Under the pieces are notes generated by a model, which worked only from the letters and a program-made list of their open reading frames with translations, was not told the DNA's origin and ran no database searches. A program made the translations under genes and the position numbers. A stretch of 64,000 nucleotides of DNA from contig NZ_JAASQO010000001.1 of assembly GCF_011762095.1 (NCBI RefSeq), forward strand, positions 124,001-188,000, read 5' to 3'. Source of the DNA: Parvibaculum indicum. GTDB taxonomy: Bacteria; Pseudomonadota; Alphaproteobacteria; Parvibaculales; Parvibaculaceae. Positions 34,599 to 44,025 of this stretch are shown one piece after another. Position 1 is the stretch's first letter. The number at the start of each line of letters is the position of its first letter.

Positions 34599-36285
34599 GA
34601 TCCTGACCCCCGCCGCGATCTATATCGCCGCCGCGCTTCTGGTCCCCTTCCTGCCGAACGGGAGAGCGCGCCAGCTCTTCATGCTGCTCGTCCCCGTCGC
34701 CGGCGTCGCGGTCTTCTGGACCCTGCCGGAAGGCACCTATGCCTCCTTCAACGCCATGGGCATGCATATCGGGCTGATGCGCGTCGACGCGCTTTCGCGG
34801 ATTTTCGGCCTGATCTTCTCAATCGCCGCCTTCCTGTCGATCATTTACGCATGGCATGTCCGCGATACCGTCCAGCAGGTCGCGGCGCTTCTTTACGCCG
34901 GTGCCGCCATCGGCGCGGTCTTCGCATCCGACCTCGTCACGCTCTTCGTATTCTGGGAACTGACGGCGATCACCTCGGTGTTTCTTGTCTGGGCGCGGCG
35001 CACCGAAGGCGCCTATGCGACCGGGATGCGCTATCTCGTCATACAAGTCTTCTCCGGCGTCTTGCTGCTTGCCGGTACCGTTCTTCAGTACCGGGAAACG
35101 GGCTCGATCGCCTTCGAGACGATGACGCTCGGCAGCCCTGCGACCATCTGCATCTTCATCGCCTTCGGCATCAAATGCGCCTTCCCCCTGCTGCATAACT
35201 GGCTTCAGGACGCTTATCCCGCCGCCACCGTCACCGGGTCGGTCGTGCTCTCCGCGTTCACCACCAAACTTGCGGTCTATGCGCTGGCCCGGGGATTTCC
35301 GGGAACCGAAATCCTGATCTATATCGGCGCGGTGATGACACTGTTCCCGATCTTCTACGCCGTGATCGAGAACGACCTGCGCCGCGTTCTCGCCTACAGC
35401 CTCAACAACCAGCTCGGCTTCATGGTGGTAGGCGTCGGCATCGGCACGCCGCTCGCGCTCAACGGCACGGCGGCCCATGCCTTTTGTCACATTCTCTACA
35501 AGGCGCTTCTCTTCATGAGCGTGGGCGCGGTCCTGTTCCGCACCGGCACAGCCAAAGGCTCCGAGCTGGGCGGCCTCTACAAGACCATGCCGCTGACCAT
35601 GCTCTTCTGCGTGGTGGGGGCGGCCTCCATTTCCGCCTTCCCGCTCTTTTCGGGCTTCATCTCGAAATCGCTGATCGTGAGCGCCAGCGCCGACCAGGGA
35701 CATTATGTGGTCTGGCTGATACTGCTCTTCGCCTCGGCGGGCGTGTTTCACCATTCCGGGATCAAGATTCCCTATTTTGCCTTCTTCGCCCATGACAGCG
35801 GCAAGCGGCCGAAGGAAGCGCCCACGCATATGCTGATCGCCATGGGGATCACGGCGGCCCTGTGCATCGGCATCGGCGTCTATCCGGCCCCGCTCTATTC
35901 GCTGCTGCCCTTCGACGTGACCTACCATCCCTATACGACCGGCCATGTCATCACCCAGTTGCAGCTTCTCTTCTTCTCGGCGCTTGCCTTTACGGTGCTG
36001 ATGAAAACCGGCGTCTATCCGCCGGAACTGCGCTCGGTCAATCTCGACACGGACTGGATCTACCGCCGCATGCTGCCGGTCATCATGGGCTTCCTGTCGG
36101 CCATGGTCGGCGCGATCTGGCGCGGGCTGAGCCAGTTCACCGAGTACTACATCACCAGTTTCATCCGGGGCATCTACGCCACCCACGGTCCCCACGGCCC
36201 CCTCGCCCGCACATGGCCGAGCGGATCCATGGTCCTTTGGGTCGCGGTGATCCTTGGTATGACGGTGCTGCTCACCTATGTTTGA
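34591..36285 (+). CDS. Antiporter-like proton-conducting subunit D, third of three (long form)
   Basis: A 564-residue NuoL/M/N-family protein, the longest of the three. The helix-5 Glu is in 'LFVFWELTAITSVFLVWAR' and the channel Lys in 'HILYKALLFMSVGAVLFRTG'. The C-terminal extension has a long amphipathic part and a final helix 'SMVLWVAVILGMTVLLTYV', as in NuoL-like proteins with an extra helix. Start overlaps the 118-residue protein. It ends 52 bases before coxG, with no terminator seen between. Confidence 0.9.
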   Translation: MPEILTPAAIYIAAALLVPFLPNGRARQLFMLLVPVAGVAVFWTLPEGTYASFNAMGMHIGLMRVDALSRIFGLIFSIAAFLSIIYAWHVRDTVQQVAALLYAGAAIGAVFASDLVTLFVFWELTAITSVFLVWARRTEGAYATGMRYLVIQVFSGVLLLAGTVLQYRETGSIAFETMTLGSPATICIFIAFGIKCAFPLLHNWLQDAYPAATVTGSVVLSAFTTKLAVYALARGFPGTEILIYIGAVMTLFPIFYAVIENDLRRVLAYSLNNQLGFMVVGVGIGTPLALNGTAAHAFCHILYKALLFMSVGAVLFRTGTAKGSELGGLYKTMPLTMLFCVVGAASISAFPLFSGFISKSLIVSASADQGHYVVWLILLFASAGVFHHSGIKIPYFAFFAHDSGKRPKEAPTHMLIAMGITAALCIGIGVYPAPLYSLLPFDVTYHPYTTGHVITQLQLLFFSALAFTVLMKTGVYPPELRSVNLDTDWIYRRMLPVIMGFLSAMVGAIWRGLSQFTEYYITSFIRGIYATHGPHGPLARTWPSGSMVLWVAVILGMTVLLTYV

Positions 36286-36337
36286 CGTCTGCTTCGGCTC
36301 GCGGAAAACAAGCAATCGAATTTAAGGAGACGCGCCC

Positions 36338-37006
36338 ATGGAAATGTCAGGCGAATACACGATCCCGGCACCGCGCGACAAAGTCTGGGCCGCGCTCAAC
36401 GACGCCGCCATCCTGCAGCAATGCATCCCCGGCGCGGAAACCGTCGAACAGACGGCGGACGACGCCTTCGCAGCCACGGTGAAGGCCAAGGTCGGGCCCG
36501 TCAGCGCCCGCTTCAAGGGCAAGGTGCAGCTCACCAATATCGATCCGCCGAACGGCTACACGATTTCCGGCGAAGGCTCCGGCGGCGCGGCCGGCTTTGC
36601 CAAGGGCTCCGCGGATGTCTCGCTCGAGGACACCGCCGATGGCGGCACCAAGCTGTCCTATGCGGTGAAGGCCCAGGTGGGCGGCAAGCTCGCCCAGATC
36701 GGCCAGCGCTTTATCGACTCCACCGCGGCCAAGATGTCGGAAGAATTCTTCTCGAATTTTTCCAAGGTCGCGGGCCAGAAGGAACCGGAAGCCGCGCCGG
36801 CCGAGGAGACCGGCGAAGAATTGCCGGAAATCGTGGAAGAAGCCTCGCACGGCATCGAAGGAAAATCCCCCGATCACGATGCGATCTCGCCGACGGGCGC
36901 GCCGCTTATCCCCGACGAGGAAGCCGGTTTCAGCATCTCGCCCTGGGTTTGGGGACCGCTCATCATCGTCGCCGTGGTCGTCGCCGCCCTGATCGTCGGC
37001 CTCTAG
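36338..37006 (+). CDS. coxG: CoxG-like SRPBCC protein, carbon monoxide dehydrogenase subunit G
   Basis: A 222-residue protein. The N-terminal 150 residues are a START/SRPBCC CoxG domain ('MSGEYTIPAPRDKVWAAL', 'IPGAETVEQ', 'GKLAQIGQRFIDSTAAK'). An acidic linker and a single C-terminal membrane helix ('WVWGPLIIVAVVVAALIVGL') follow, so it should be membrane-anchored with the domain in the cytoplasm. In CODH-bearing bacteria CoxG recruits the enzyme to the membrane; that role is inferred here from its place ahead of coxSLM. Confidence 0.88.
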   Translation: MEMSGEYTIPAPRDKVWAALNDAAILQQCIPGAETVEQTADDAFAATVKAKVGPVSARFKGKVQLTNIDPPNGYTISGEGSGGAAGFAKGSADVSLEDTADGGTKLSYAVKAQVGGKLAQIGQRFIDSTAAKMSEEFFSNFSKVAGQKEPEAAPAEETGEELPEIVEEASHGIEGKSPDHDAISPTGAPLIPDEEAGFSISPWVWGPLIIVAVVVAALIVGL

Positions 37007-37152
37007 GGCCCGGCGGGCGGCCCGTCGCCGCAAAACTTGACGGGAAGTGACCGAAAGCAGAGACTCGTTCAGTCGGCAGCGCGTTGCTGCCGGTTCACAA
37101 GGCCCGATCCGCTGATTTTTCAGAAGAGGCCAAACTCGACGGGAGGTCGCGC

Positions 37153-37617
<465 letters not shown>

Positions 37618-37651
37618 AGCGCAGGACACATATCCGGGGAGGAGGAGCGCC

Positions 37652-40033
37652 ATGACGGCAGAAATTTCTGAAACCGGTATCGGCAAGCCAGCGCGCCGGA
37701 AAGAGGATTTCCGGTTCATCACCGGGAACGGCCACTACACCGACGACATCAACCGCCCGCATCAGACGCATGCGAGCTTCCTCAGATCGCCCCACGCCCA
37801 CGCCAGGATCCGCTCCATCGACATCAGCGATGCCGAAAAGGCGGAAGGCGTTCTCGCCGTCTTCACCGGACAGGATATCGCCAGGGACGAACTGGGCGGC
37901 CTGATCTGCGGCTGGACGGTCACCTCGAAAGACGGCGAGCCGATGAAGGTCGGCCCGCATCCGGTTCTCGCCCTCGATACCGTGCGCTATGTCGGCGATC
38001 ACGTCGCCATGGTCGTCGCCGAGACGCGCGAGCAGGCCGAAGCCGCCGCCGAACTCATCGATGTGGATTACGACGCCCTGCCCGCCGCGGTTTCTCTCGC
38101 GAGCTGCCAGAACGGCGACGCCCCGCAGGTCCACCCGGAAGCGCCGCGCAATACCTGTTTCGAATGGGAACTTGGCAACAAGGCCGAAACCGAAGCCGCC
38201 TTCTCGAAGGCCGCCCGTATCGTCTCGCTCGATCTGGAAAACAATCGCCTGATCCCCAATGCGATGGAACCGCGCGCGGCCATCGGCGAGTTCGACAAGG
38301 GAACCGGGGATTACACGCTCTGGACCACGAGCCAGAACCCGCATGTCGCCCGTCTCGTCCTCTCCGCCTTCGTCGGCGTCGCGCCGGAACACAAGCTGCG
38401 CGTCATCGCACCGGATGTGGGCGGCGGGTTCGGCTCCAAGATCTTCATCTATTCGGAAGAAACTGCCTGCGCCTGGGCGTCGGCCAAGGTCGGCCGCCCG
38501 ATCAAATGGACGGGCAATCGCTCCGAAGCCTTCCTATCGGATGCGCATGGGCGCGACCATCTGAGCAAGGCGGAACTGGCGCTCGACGCCGACGGCAAGA
38601 TGCTGGGCCTGCGGGTGAAGACGGTGGCCAATCTCGGCGCCTATCTCTCCACCTTCTCCGCCGCCGTGCCGACCTATCTCTACGGCACGTTGCTTTCCGG
38701 CCAGTACGATCTGCCGGCCATCCATGTCGAGGTGGACGGCGTTTATACGCATACCGCGCCCGTGGACGCCTATCGCGGCGCGGGCCGCCCGGAAGCGACC
38801 TACCTCATCGAACGGATCGCGGAAACGGCGGCGCGTGAAATCGGCATGGACCCGGCCGAGTTCCGCCGGAAGAATTTCGTGCGCGAATTCCCGCACCAGA
38901 CGCCGGTCATCATGAATTACGACATCGGCAATTACGAAGCCTCGCTCGACGCGGCGCTGGAAGCCATCGACTACAAGGGTTTTCCGGCCCGCCGCGCGGA
39001 AGCGGAATCCCGGGGCAAGCTGCGCGGCATCGGCTTCTCGACCTATATCGAGGCCTGCGGCCTTGCACCCTCCGCCGCCGTCGGCTCTCTCGGCGCAGGC
39101 GTGGGGCTTTGGGAATCCGCCGAAGTCCGCGTCAATCCGACAGGGAATATCGACGTGCTGACGGGCTCGCACAGCCATGGCCAGGGCCATGAAACGACTT
39201 TCGCACAGCTCGTTTCCTCGCGCCTCGGCGTGCCGCTGGACGATGTGGAGATCGTGCATGGCGACACGGACAAGGTGCAGTTCGGTATGGGGACTTACGG
39301 CTCGCGCTCCGGCGCGGTCGGCATGAGCGCCATTTCCCGCGCGCTCGACAAGATCGAGGCCAAGGCGAAGAAGATCGCCGCGCACCTCATGGAAGCCGCC
39401 GTCGAGGATATCGTCTTCGAGAACGGCACCTTCACCGTACAGGGCACGGACAAGAGCATGGCCTGGGCGGAACTCTCGCTCGCCGCCTATACCGCGCATG
39501 GTTTCGCCGGCAGCGACCTCGAACCGGGCCTCAAGGAAGGCGCGTTCTACGATCCGACCAACTTCACCTTCCCCGCGGGCTGCCATATCTGCGAAGTCGA
39601 GATCGACCCGGACACCGGCGTCACGAAGATTGCGAATTTCGTGGCCGTCGACGATTTCGGCACCATCATCAATCCCATGATCGTCGAGGGACAGGTGCAT
39701 GGCGGCATCGCGCAGGGCGTCGGCCAGGCGCTGCTGGAACATGGCGTCTACGACCCGGAATCCGGCCAGCTCGTGACAGGCTCCTATATGGATTACTGCA
39801 TGCCGCGCGCCGACGACCTGCCGAGCTTCCGGCTCGGTTTCACCACGACTGAATGCCCCTCGAACCCGCTCGGCATGAAAGGCTGCGGCGAGGCAGGCGC
39901 CATCGCCTCCCCGCCCGCCATCATCAACGCCGTGACGGATGCCCTCAACATTCGCGAAATCGCCATGCCGGCAACGCCGGCGCGTGTCTGGGCCGCGCTG
40001 CAAGCCAGGCAGCCGCGCGCAGCCGCCGAATAA
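37652..40033 (+). CDS. coxL: Form II aerobic CO dehydrogenase-like large (molybdenum) subunit
   Basis: A 793-residue molybdopterin-cytosine-dinucleotide enzyme subunit. The active-site loop is AYRGAGR (residues 373-379), the marker of form II (putative) CODH; form I enzymes have AYxCSFR with the Cu-bound Cys, which is missing here. The conserved Glu is in '[18 protein letters not shown]', and the cofactor motif '[19 protein letters not shown]' is clear. True CO oxidation by form II enzymes is unsettled; other hydroxylations of small substrates are possible. Confidence 0.93.
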   Translation: MTAEISETGIGKPARRKEDFRFITGNGHYTDDINRPHQTHASFLRSPHAHARIRSIDISDAEKAEGVLAVFTGQDIARDELGGLICGWTVTSKDGEPMKVGPHPVLALDTVRYVGDHVAMVVAETREQAEAAAELIDVDYDALPAAVSLASCQNGDAPQVHPEAPRNTCFEWELGNKAETEAAFSKAARIVSLDLENNRLIPNAMEPRAAIGEFDKGTGDYTLWTTSQNPHVARLVLSAFVGVAPEHKLRVIAPDVGGGFGSKIFIYSEETACAWASAKVGRPIKWTGNRSEAFLSDAHGRDHLSKAELALDADGKMLGLRVKTVANLGAYLSTFSAAVPTYLYGTLLSGQYDLPAIHVEVDGVYTHTAPVDAYRGAGRPEATYLIERIAETAAREIGMDPAEFRRKNFVREFPHQTPVIMNYDIGNYEASLDAALEAIDYKGFPARRAEAESRGKLRGIGFSTYIEACGLAPSAAVGSLGAGVGLWESAEVRVNPTGNIDVLTGSHSHGQGHETTFAQLVSSRLGVPLDDVEIVHGDTDKVQFGMGTYGSRSGAVGMSAISRALDKIEAKAKKIAAHLMEAAVEDIVFENGTFTVQGTDKSMAWAELSLAAYTAHGFAGSDLEPGLKEGAFYDPTNFTFPAGCHICEVEIDPDTGVTKIANFVAVDDFGTIINPMIVEGQVHGGIAQGVGQALLEHGVYDPESGQLVTGSYMDYCMPRADDLPSFRLGFTTTECPSNPLGMKGCGEAGAIASPPAIINAVTDALNIREIAMPATPARVWAALQARQPRAAAE

Positions 40034-40044
40034 GGAGACACCCG

Positions 40045-40842
40045 ATGTATCAGTTCAACTATCACCGCCCGAAGACGCTGGACGAAGCCGTCAAGGCGCT
40101 TGCCGGGGCGGACGATCCCAAGCTCCTGGCCGGCGGGCAGACCCTTATCCCCACGCTGAAGCAGCGGCTTGCCATGCCGAGCGACCTCGTCGATATCGGC
40201 TCGCTGACGGACCTGCGTTACATCAAGGCCGAAGGCGATGCGCTGACCATCGGTGCCGGCACGAAACATGCCGATGTCGCAGCCTCCGCCGATGTCATGA
40301 CGCACAATCCCGCGCTCGCGAGACTGGCCGACAATATCGGCGATCCCGCCGTCCGTCATATGGGCACACTGGGCGGCTCCATCGCCAATAACGATCCTGC
40401 CGCCGATTATCCCGGGGCCTGCCTCGGACTCGACGCCAAGATCCACACCACCAAGCGGCTGATCGAGGCGGACGAGTTCTTCACCGGCATGTTCGAAACC
40501 GCGCTCGAAGACGACGAAATCATCAAGGAAGTGACCTTTCCGCATCCGGAAAAGGCGGCCTACATGAAGTTCGCCAACCCGGCCTCGCGCTACGCCATGG
40601 TGGGGGTTTTCGTGTCCAAAGGCCCGTGGGGCATTCGCGTCGCCGTGACGGGCGCCGGTCAGGACGGCGTCTTCCGTGCCAGCGAGATGGAAGCGGCGCT
40701 GGAAAAAAACTGGTCCCCGGACGCCGTCGCCAACGTCAAGATATCCCCGGACGGACTCAACACTGATATGCATGGTAGTGCCGAATATCGGGCACACCTC
40801 ATCACCGTGATGGCCAAACGGGCGGTCGAGGCAGCCGGATAA
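40045..40842 (+). CDS. coxM: CODH-like medium subunit, FAD-binding
   Basis: A 265-residue molybdopterin-dehydrogenase FAD domain protein. The isoalloxazine/diphosphate motifs are 'LAGGQTLIPTLKQRLA' and 'HMGTLGGSIANNDPAADY'. It receives electrons from CoxS. ATG 40045 follows AGGAG. The order S-L-M with 11 bases between L and M matches form II operons rather than the M-S-L order of form I. Confidence 0.93.
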   Translation: MYQFNYHRPKTLDEAVKALAGADDPKLLAGGQTLIPTLKQRLAMPSDLVDIGSLTDLRYIKAEGDALTIGAGTKHADVAASADVMTHNPALARLADNIGDPAVRHMGTLGGSIANNDPAADYPGACLGLDAKIHTTKRLIEADEFFTGMFETALEDDEIIKEVTFPHPEKAAYMKFANPASRYAMVGVFVSKGPWGIRVAVTGAGQDGVFRASEMEAALEKNWSPDAVANVKISPDGLNTDMHGSAEYRAHLITVMAKRAVEAAG

Positions 40843-40884
40843 GCGGCGTTTCGGCTTTTGGTTCCCGACCGGTAGACTGAGTTC

Positions 40885-41796
40885 ATGACCCTGCCTTCTT
40901 CCATCGACGAGACAGTCGATCTGCTGGCGCGCGGCAGCTATGTCGCCGACCGCTCGCTGTCGACCGTTGTTTTTCTCGCCCTGAAAATGGGCCGTCCGCT
41001 GCTGCTGGAAGGCGAAGCGGGCGTCGGCAAGACCGAGATCGCCAAAGTCCTCGCACAGGCGCTCGGCCGCCGCCTCATCCGCCTGCAATGCTATGAGGGG
41101 CTCGACACCGCCGCCGCCGTCTATGAGTGGAACTATCAGGCGCAGATGATCGAGATCCGGCTGGCCGAAGCGGAAGGCGTGGAAACGCGCGACGAACTGG
41201 GCAAGGACATCTTCTCCGAGCGCTTCCTCATCCGCCGTCCGCTGTTGCAGGCGCTGGAACCGGCGGTGGAAGGCCCGCCCGTGCTGCTGATCGACGAGCT
41301 GGACCGGACGGACGAACCCTTCGAGGCCTATCTGCTGGAAGTGCTTTCGGATTTTCAGGTGACGGTGCCCGAGATCGGCACCATCCATGCGGATAATCCG
41401 CCCATCGTCATCGTGACCTCCAACCGGACGCGCGAAATCCATGACGCGCTGAAACGGCGCTGCCTCTATCACTGGGTTGACTATCCGAACGCCGAACGGG
41501 AACTGGAAATCCTGAAGCTGAAAGCGCCGCATGCACCCGAAGAGCTGTCGCAGCAGGTGGTCGCCTTCGTGCAGCAGCTCCGGAAAATGGACCTCTACAA
41601 GAGCCCTGGCGTGGCGGAAACGCTCGACTGGGCCAACGCGCTGACCCATCTCAATGCGCTCGCGCTCGACGCCAACAATGTCAACGACACGCTCGGCACG
41701 CTGCTGAAATATCAGGACGACATTGCGCGCGTTCAGGGCAGCGAAGCGGCGCGGATTCTCGAGGAGATCCGCATGGCCGCGAGCGCGGCGCAATAG
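40885..41796 (+). CDS. coxD: MoxR-type AAA+ ATPase, CoxD-like
   Basis: A 303-residue AAA+ protein: Walker A 'GEAGVGKTEIAKVLA', Walker B 'LLIDELDRTDEPFEAYLLEV', sensor 1 'VIVTSNRTREI'. CoxD proteins help mature the molybdenum active site of CO dehydrogenases; MoxR proteins usually work with a VWA partner, here the next gene. Nine bases separate the two. Confidence 0.92.
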   Translation: MTLPSSIDETVDLLARGSYVADRSLSTVVFLALKMGRPLLLEGEAGVGKTEIAKVLAQALGRRLIRLQCYEGLDTAAAVYEWNYQAQMIEIRLAEAEGVETRDELGKDIFSERFLIRRPLLQALEPAVEGPPVLLIDELDRTDEPFEAYLLEVLSDFQVTVPEIGTIHADNPPIVIVTSNRTREIHDALKRRCLYHWVDYPNAERELEILKLKAPHAPEELSQQVVAFVQQLRKMDLYKSPGVAETLDWANALTHLNALALDANNVNDTLGTLLKYQDDIARVQGSEAARILEEIRMAASAAQ

Positions 41797-41804
41797 GTCC
41801 CGCC

Positions 41805-42995
41805 ATGGCAGAGCCTCAGCCGGAAGGCCGCCTCGCCGAAAACATCGTCCATTTCGCCCGCGTGCTGCGCCGCGCCGGCATGCCCGCCGGCCCCCGGCAG
41901 GTGATCGAGGCCATCGAAGCGGTGCAGGCCGCAGGGCTGACGCGACGCGAGGATTTCTACTGGACGCTGCATGCGACATTGGTGAAACGGCACGAGCATC
42001 ACGAGCTTTTCGATCAGGCCTTCCACGTCTTCTGGCGCGATCCGAAACTCATCGACCGCATGATGTCGATGATGCTGCCGGAAATCGAAAGCACCGACGA
42101 GACGCGCGAGGAAACGAGCCGCCGCCTCGCCGAAGCTTTGTTCGGCCAGAACGATATGGAGGCGACCGAGGAGCCCGATATCGACGTCGATGCGAGCGAG
42201 ACCTTTTCCGCGCAGGAAGTGCTGCGAACCAAGGATTTCGAGCAGATGTCGGCAGCCGAACTCGCCGAGGCGCGCGCGGCCATTGCAAGGCTGCGCCTGC
42301 CGCTCGACGAAAGCCGGACGCGGCGGACACGCGCGGCGGTACGCGGCCAGCTCGTGGATATGCGCGCCACCATGCGGGCGAGCTTGCGCACCAGCGGCAT
42401 CATTCCGCTGAAGCGGCGCGACTACCGCACACGCCGCCCGCCGCTGGTCGTGCTGTGCGATATTTCCGGCTCCATGTCCGTTTATGCACGGGTTTTCCTG
42501 CATTTCCTGCATGCGCTGACCAATGCCCGGGACCGGGTGCATGTCTTCCTTTTCGGGACGCGGCTGACCAATGTGACGCGCGAACTGCGCCACCGCGACA
42601 TCGACGAGGCCATCGAGCGCGTGACGCAGGCCGTGGACGACTGGGACGGCGGCACACGGATCGGCGAGACGCTGCATCGCTTCAATGTGGACTGGGCGCG
42701 GCGCGTGCTGGGCCAGGGCGCGGTCGTGCTGCTGGTGACGGACGGCCTCGACCGGGAGGCCGGCGACGGCGTGGAACCCGAGATCACGCGGCTGCATCGG
42801 CAGACAAAGCGGCTTATCTGGCTTAATCCCCTCTTGCGCTATGACGGCTTCGAACCGAAATCACTGGGGATCAGGGCGCTGCTGCCCCATGTGGACGAGT
42901 TCCGGCCGGTCCATAACATCAAGTCGCTGACGGCGCTGGTGGAAGCGCTTTCCGGCGAGCCGGACCGGGCGAAAACAGGAAAGAAAGCGGCATGA
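41805..42995 (+). CDS. coxE: VWA-domain protein, CoxE-like
   Basis: A 396-residue protein. The C-terminal von Willebrand A domain has a complete MIDAS motif 'LCDISGSMSVYARVF' (DxSxS) with 'VTDGLDREAGDG' as the later Asp. The N-terminal half is helical. Partner of the MoxR ATPase; the pair probably inserts or remodels the cofactor site of the CODH-like enzyme. Its stop overlaps the next start (ATGA). Confidence 0.9.
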   Translation: MAEPQPEGRLAENIVHFARVLRRAGMPAGPRQVIEAIEAVQAAGLTRREDFYWTLHATLVKRHEHHELFDQAFHVFWRDPKLIDRMMSMMLPEIESTDETREETSRRLAEALFGQNDMEATEEPDIDVDASETFSAQEVLRTKDFEQMSAAELAEARAAIARLRLPLDESRTRRTRAAVRGQLVDMRATMRASLRTSGIIPLKRRDYRTRRPPLVVLCDISGSMSVYARVFLHFLHALTNARDRVHVFLFGTRLTNVTRELRHRDIDEAIERVTQAVDDWDGGTRIGETLHRFNVDWARRVLGQGAVVLLVTDGLDREAGDGVEPEITRLHRQTKRLIWLNPLLRYDGFEPKSLGIRALLPHVDEFRPVHNIKSLTALVEALSGEPDRAKTGKKAA

Positions 42996-43348
42996 GCGAT
43001 ACCTCGAAAAGCGCGCGCGAAATGGACCACGACAAGGTGCTGGAACAGGCCGCCGCCTGGATGAAGGACGGCCACAAGGTGGCGCTCGCGACCGTGATCG
43101 AGACTTGGGGTTCCGCGCCCCGGCCCGTGGGGAGCCAGCTCGCGATCCGCGACGATGCGACCTTCACGGGGTCGGTTTCCGGCGGCTGTATCGAGGGCGA
43201 TGTGGTGACGCGCGCGCTCGACAAGCTCGACGGCGGAACGGCGGAGATCGTGGAATATGGCGTCTCCGACGCCCGCGCCTGGGAAGTGGGGCTTGCCTGC
43301 GGCGGGCGCATCCGCGTCATGATCGAACCGGTCGAGGGGAACGCATGA
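42992..43348 (+). CDS. XdhC/CoxF-family protein, N-terminal domain as separate gene
   Basis: A 118-residue XdhC_CoxI-type domain: 'VALATVIETWGSAPRPVGSQ', 'FTGSVSGGCIEGDVVTRALD' and 'EVGLACGGRIRVMIEP', with the conserved Cys in GGCIEG. XdhC-type proteins bind and deliver the molybdenum cofactor. The Rossmann part normally fused to it is encoded by the next gene, which begins in this one's stop codon (ATGA), so the pair may act as one protein. Confidence 0.88.
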   Translation: MSDTSKSAREMDHDKVLEQAAAWMKDGHKVALATVIETWGSAPRPVGSQLAIRDDATFTGSVSGGCIEGDVVTRALDKLDGGTAEIVEYGVSDARAWEVGLACGGRIRVMIEPVEGNA

Positions 43349-44025
43349 AGGCGGAAATCCTCGAGGAGCTGGTCCGCGCCCGCGCCGAAAAGCGCCCCGC
43401 CGTGCTGGCAACCCGCCTGAGCGATGGGGTTGAAAAACTTGTGTATCAAACTGATACACAAACAGAAAACTGGCTTGTTGAAGCGGTTTCTGAAGTGCTG
43501 CGCGCCGACAAGGGACGCGTCCAGGCGGACCCTGACGGGGAAGACTGGTTCCTCAATCCGTTCAACCCGCCGCTGCGGCTCGTCATCCTCGGCGCCGTTC
43601 ACATCGCGCAGCCGCTGGCGAAAATCGCCGAACTCGCCAATTACGACGTGACCGTGATCGACCCGCGCACGGCCTTCGCCTCCGAAGAACGCTTTCCGGG
43701 GGTAACGCTCGTCACCGACTGGCCGGACGAGGCGATGGAGACAATCGACCTCGACACGCGCACGGCGGTCGTCACCCTCACCCACGATCCGAAGCTCGAC
43801 GATCCCGGGCTTCATGCGGCGCTCAAAAGCCCCTGCTTTTATATCGGCGCACTGGGAAGCCGAAAGACGCATGGGAGCCGCGTGGAACGGCTGACGGAGG
43901 CGGGCTTCAGCGACAACGAGATTGCCCGCATTCACGGGCCGGTGGGGCTCAATATCGGTGCGCGGAGCCCGGCGGAAATCGCCATCTCCATCATGGCCGA
44001 GATGACCGAAAGGCTGAGGACATGA
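43345..44025 (+). CDS. XdhC/CoxF-family protein, Rossmann domain
   Basis: A 226-residue protein whose last 150 residues form the XdhC Rossmann domain: 'RLVILGAVHIAQPLAKIAEL', 'DVTVIDPRTAFASEERFPGV' and 'CFYIGALGSRKTHGSRVERL'. It probably binds nucleotide and works with the preceding domain in delivering the Mo cofactor to the large subunit. Residues about 32-50 are encoded by an AT-rich stretch with a perfect palindrome (43439-43461), unlike the rest of the gene. Confidence 0.88.
   Translation: MKAEILEELVRARAEKRPAVLATRLSDGVEKLVYQTDTQTENWLVEAVSEVLRADKGRVQADPDGEDWFLNPFNPPLRLVILGAVHIAQPLAKIAELANYDVTVIDPRTAFASEERFPGVTLVTDWPDEAMETIDLDTRTAVVTLTHDPKLDDPGLHAALKSPCFYIGALGSRKTHGSRVERLTEAGFSDNEIARIHGPVGLNIGARSPAEIAISIMAEMTERLRT
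43439..43461. repeat. Perfect 10-bp inverted repeat inside the XdhC-like gene
   Basis: TTGTGTATCA (43439-43448), spacer AAC, TGATACACAA (43452-43461). It lies in a locally AT-rich part of a GC-rich coding sequence. It may be an operator or a small inserted palindrome; coding is uninterrupted through it. Confidence 0.75.

Noticed and set aside
37073-37088. A sigma54-like promoter (GGCAG...TTGCT) ahead of coxS.
   Set aside because: The spacing between GG and GC is one base short and no enhancer-binding regulator is nearby.
39793-41979. A 728-codon minus-strand frame across coxL, coxM and coxD.
   Set aside because: Antisense to three well supported genes; no recognisable motif.
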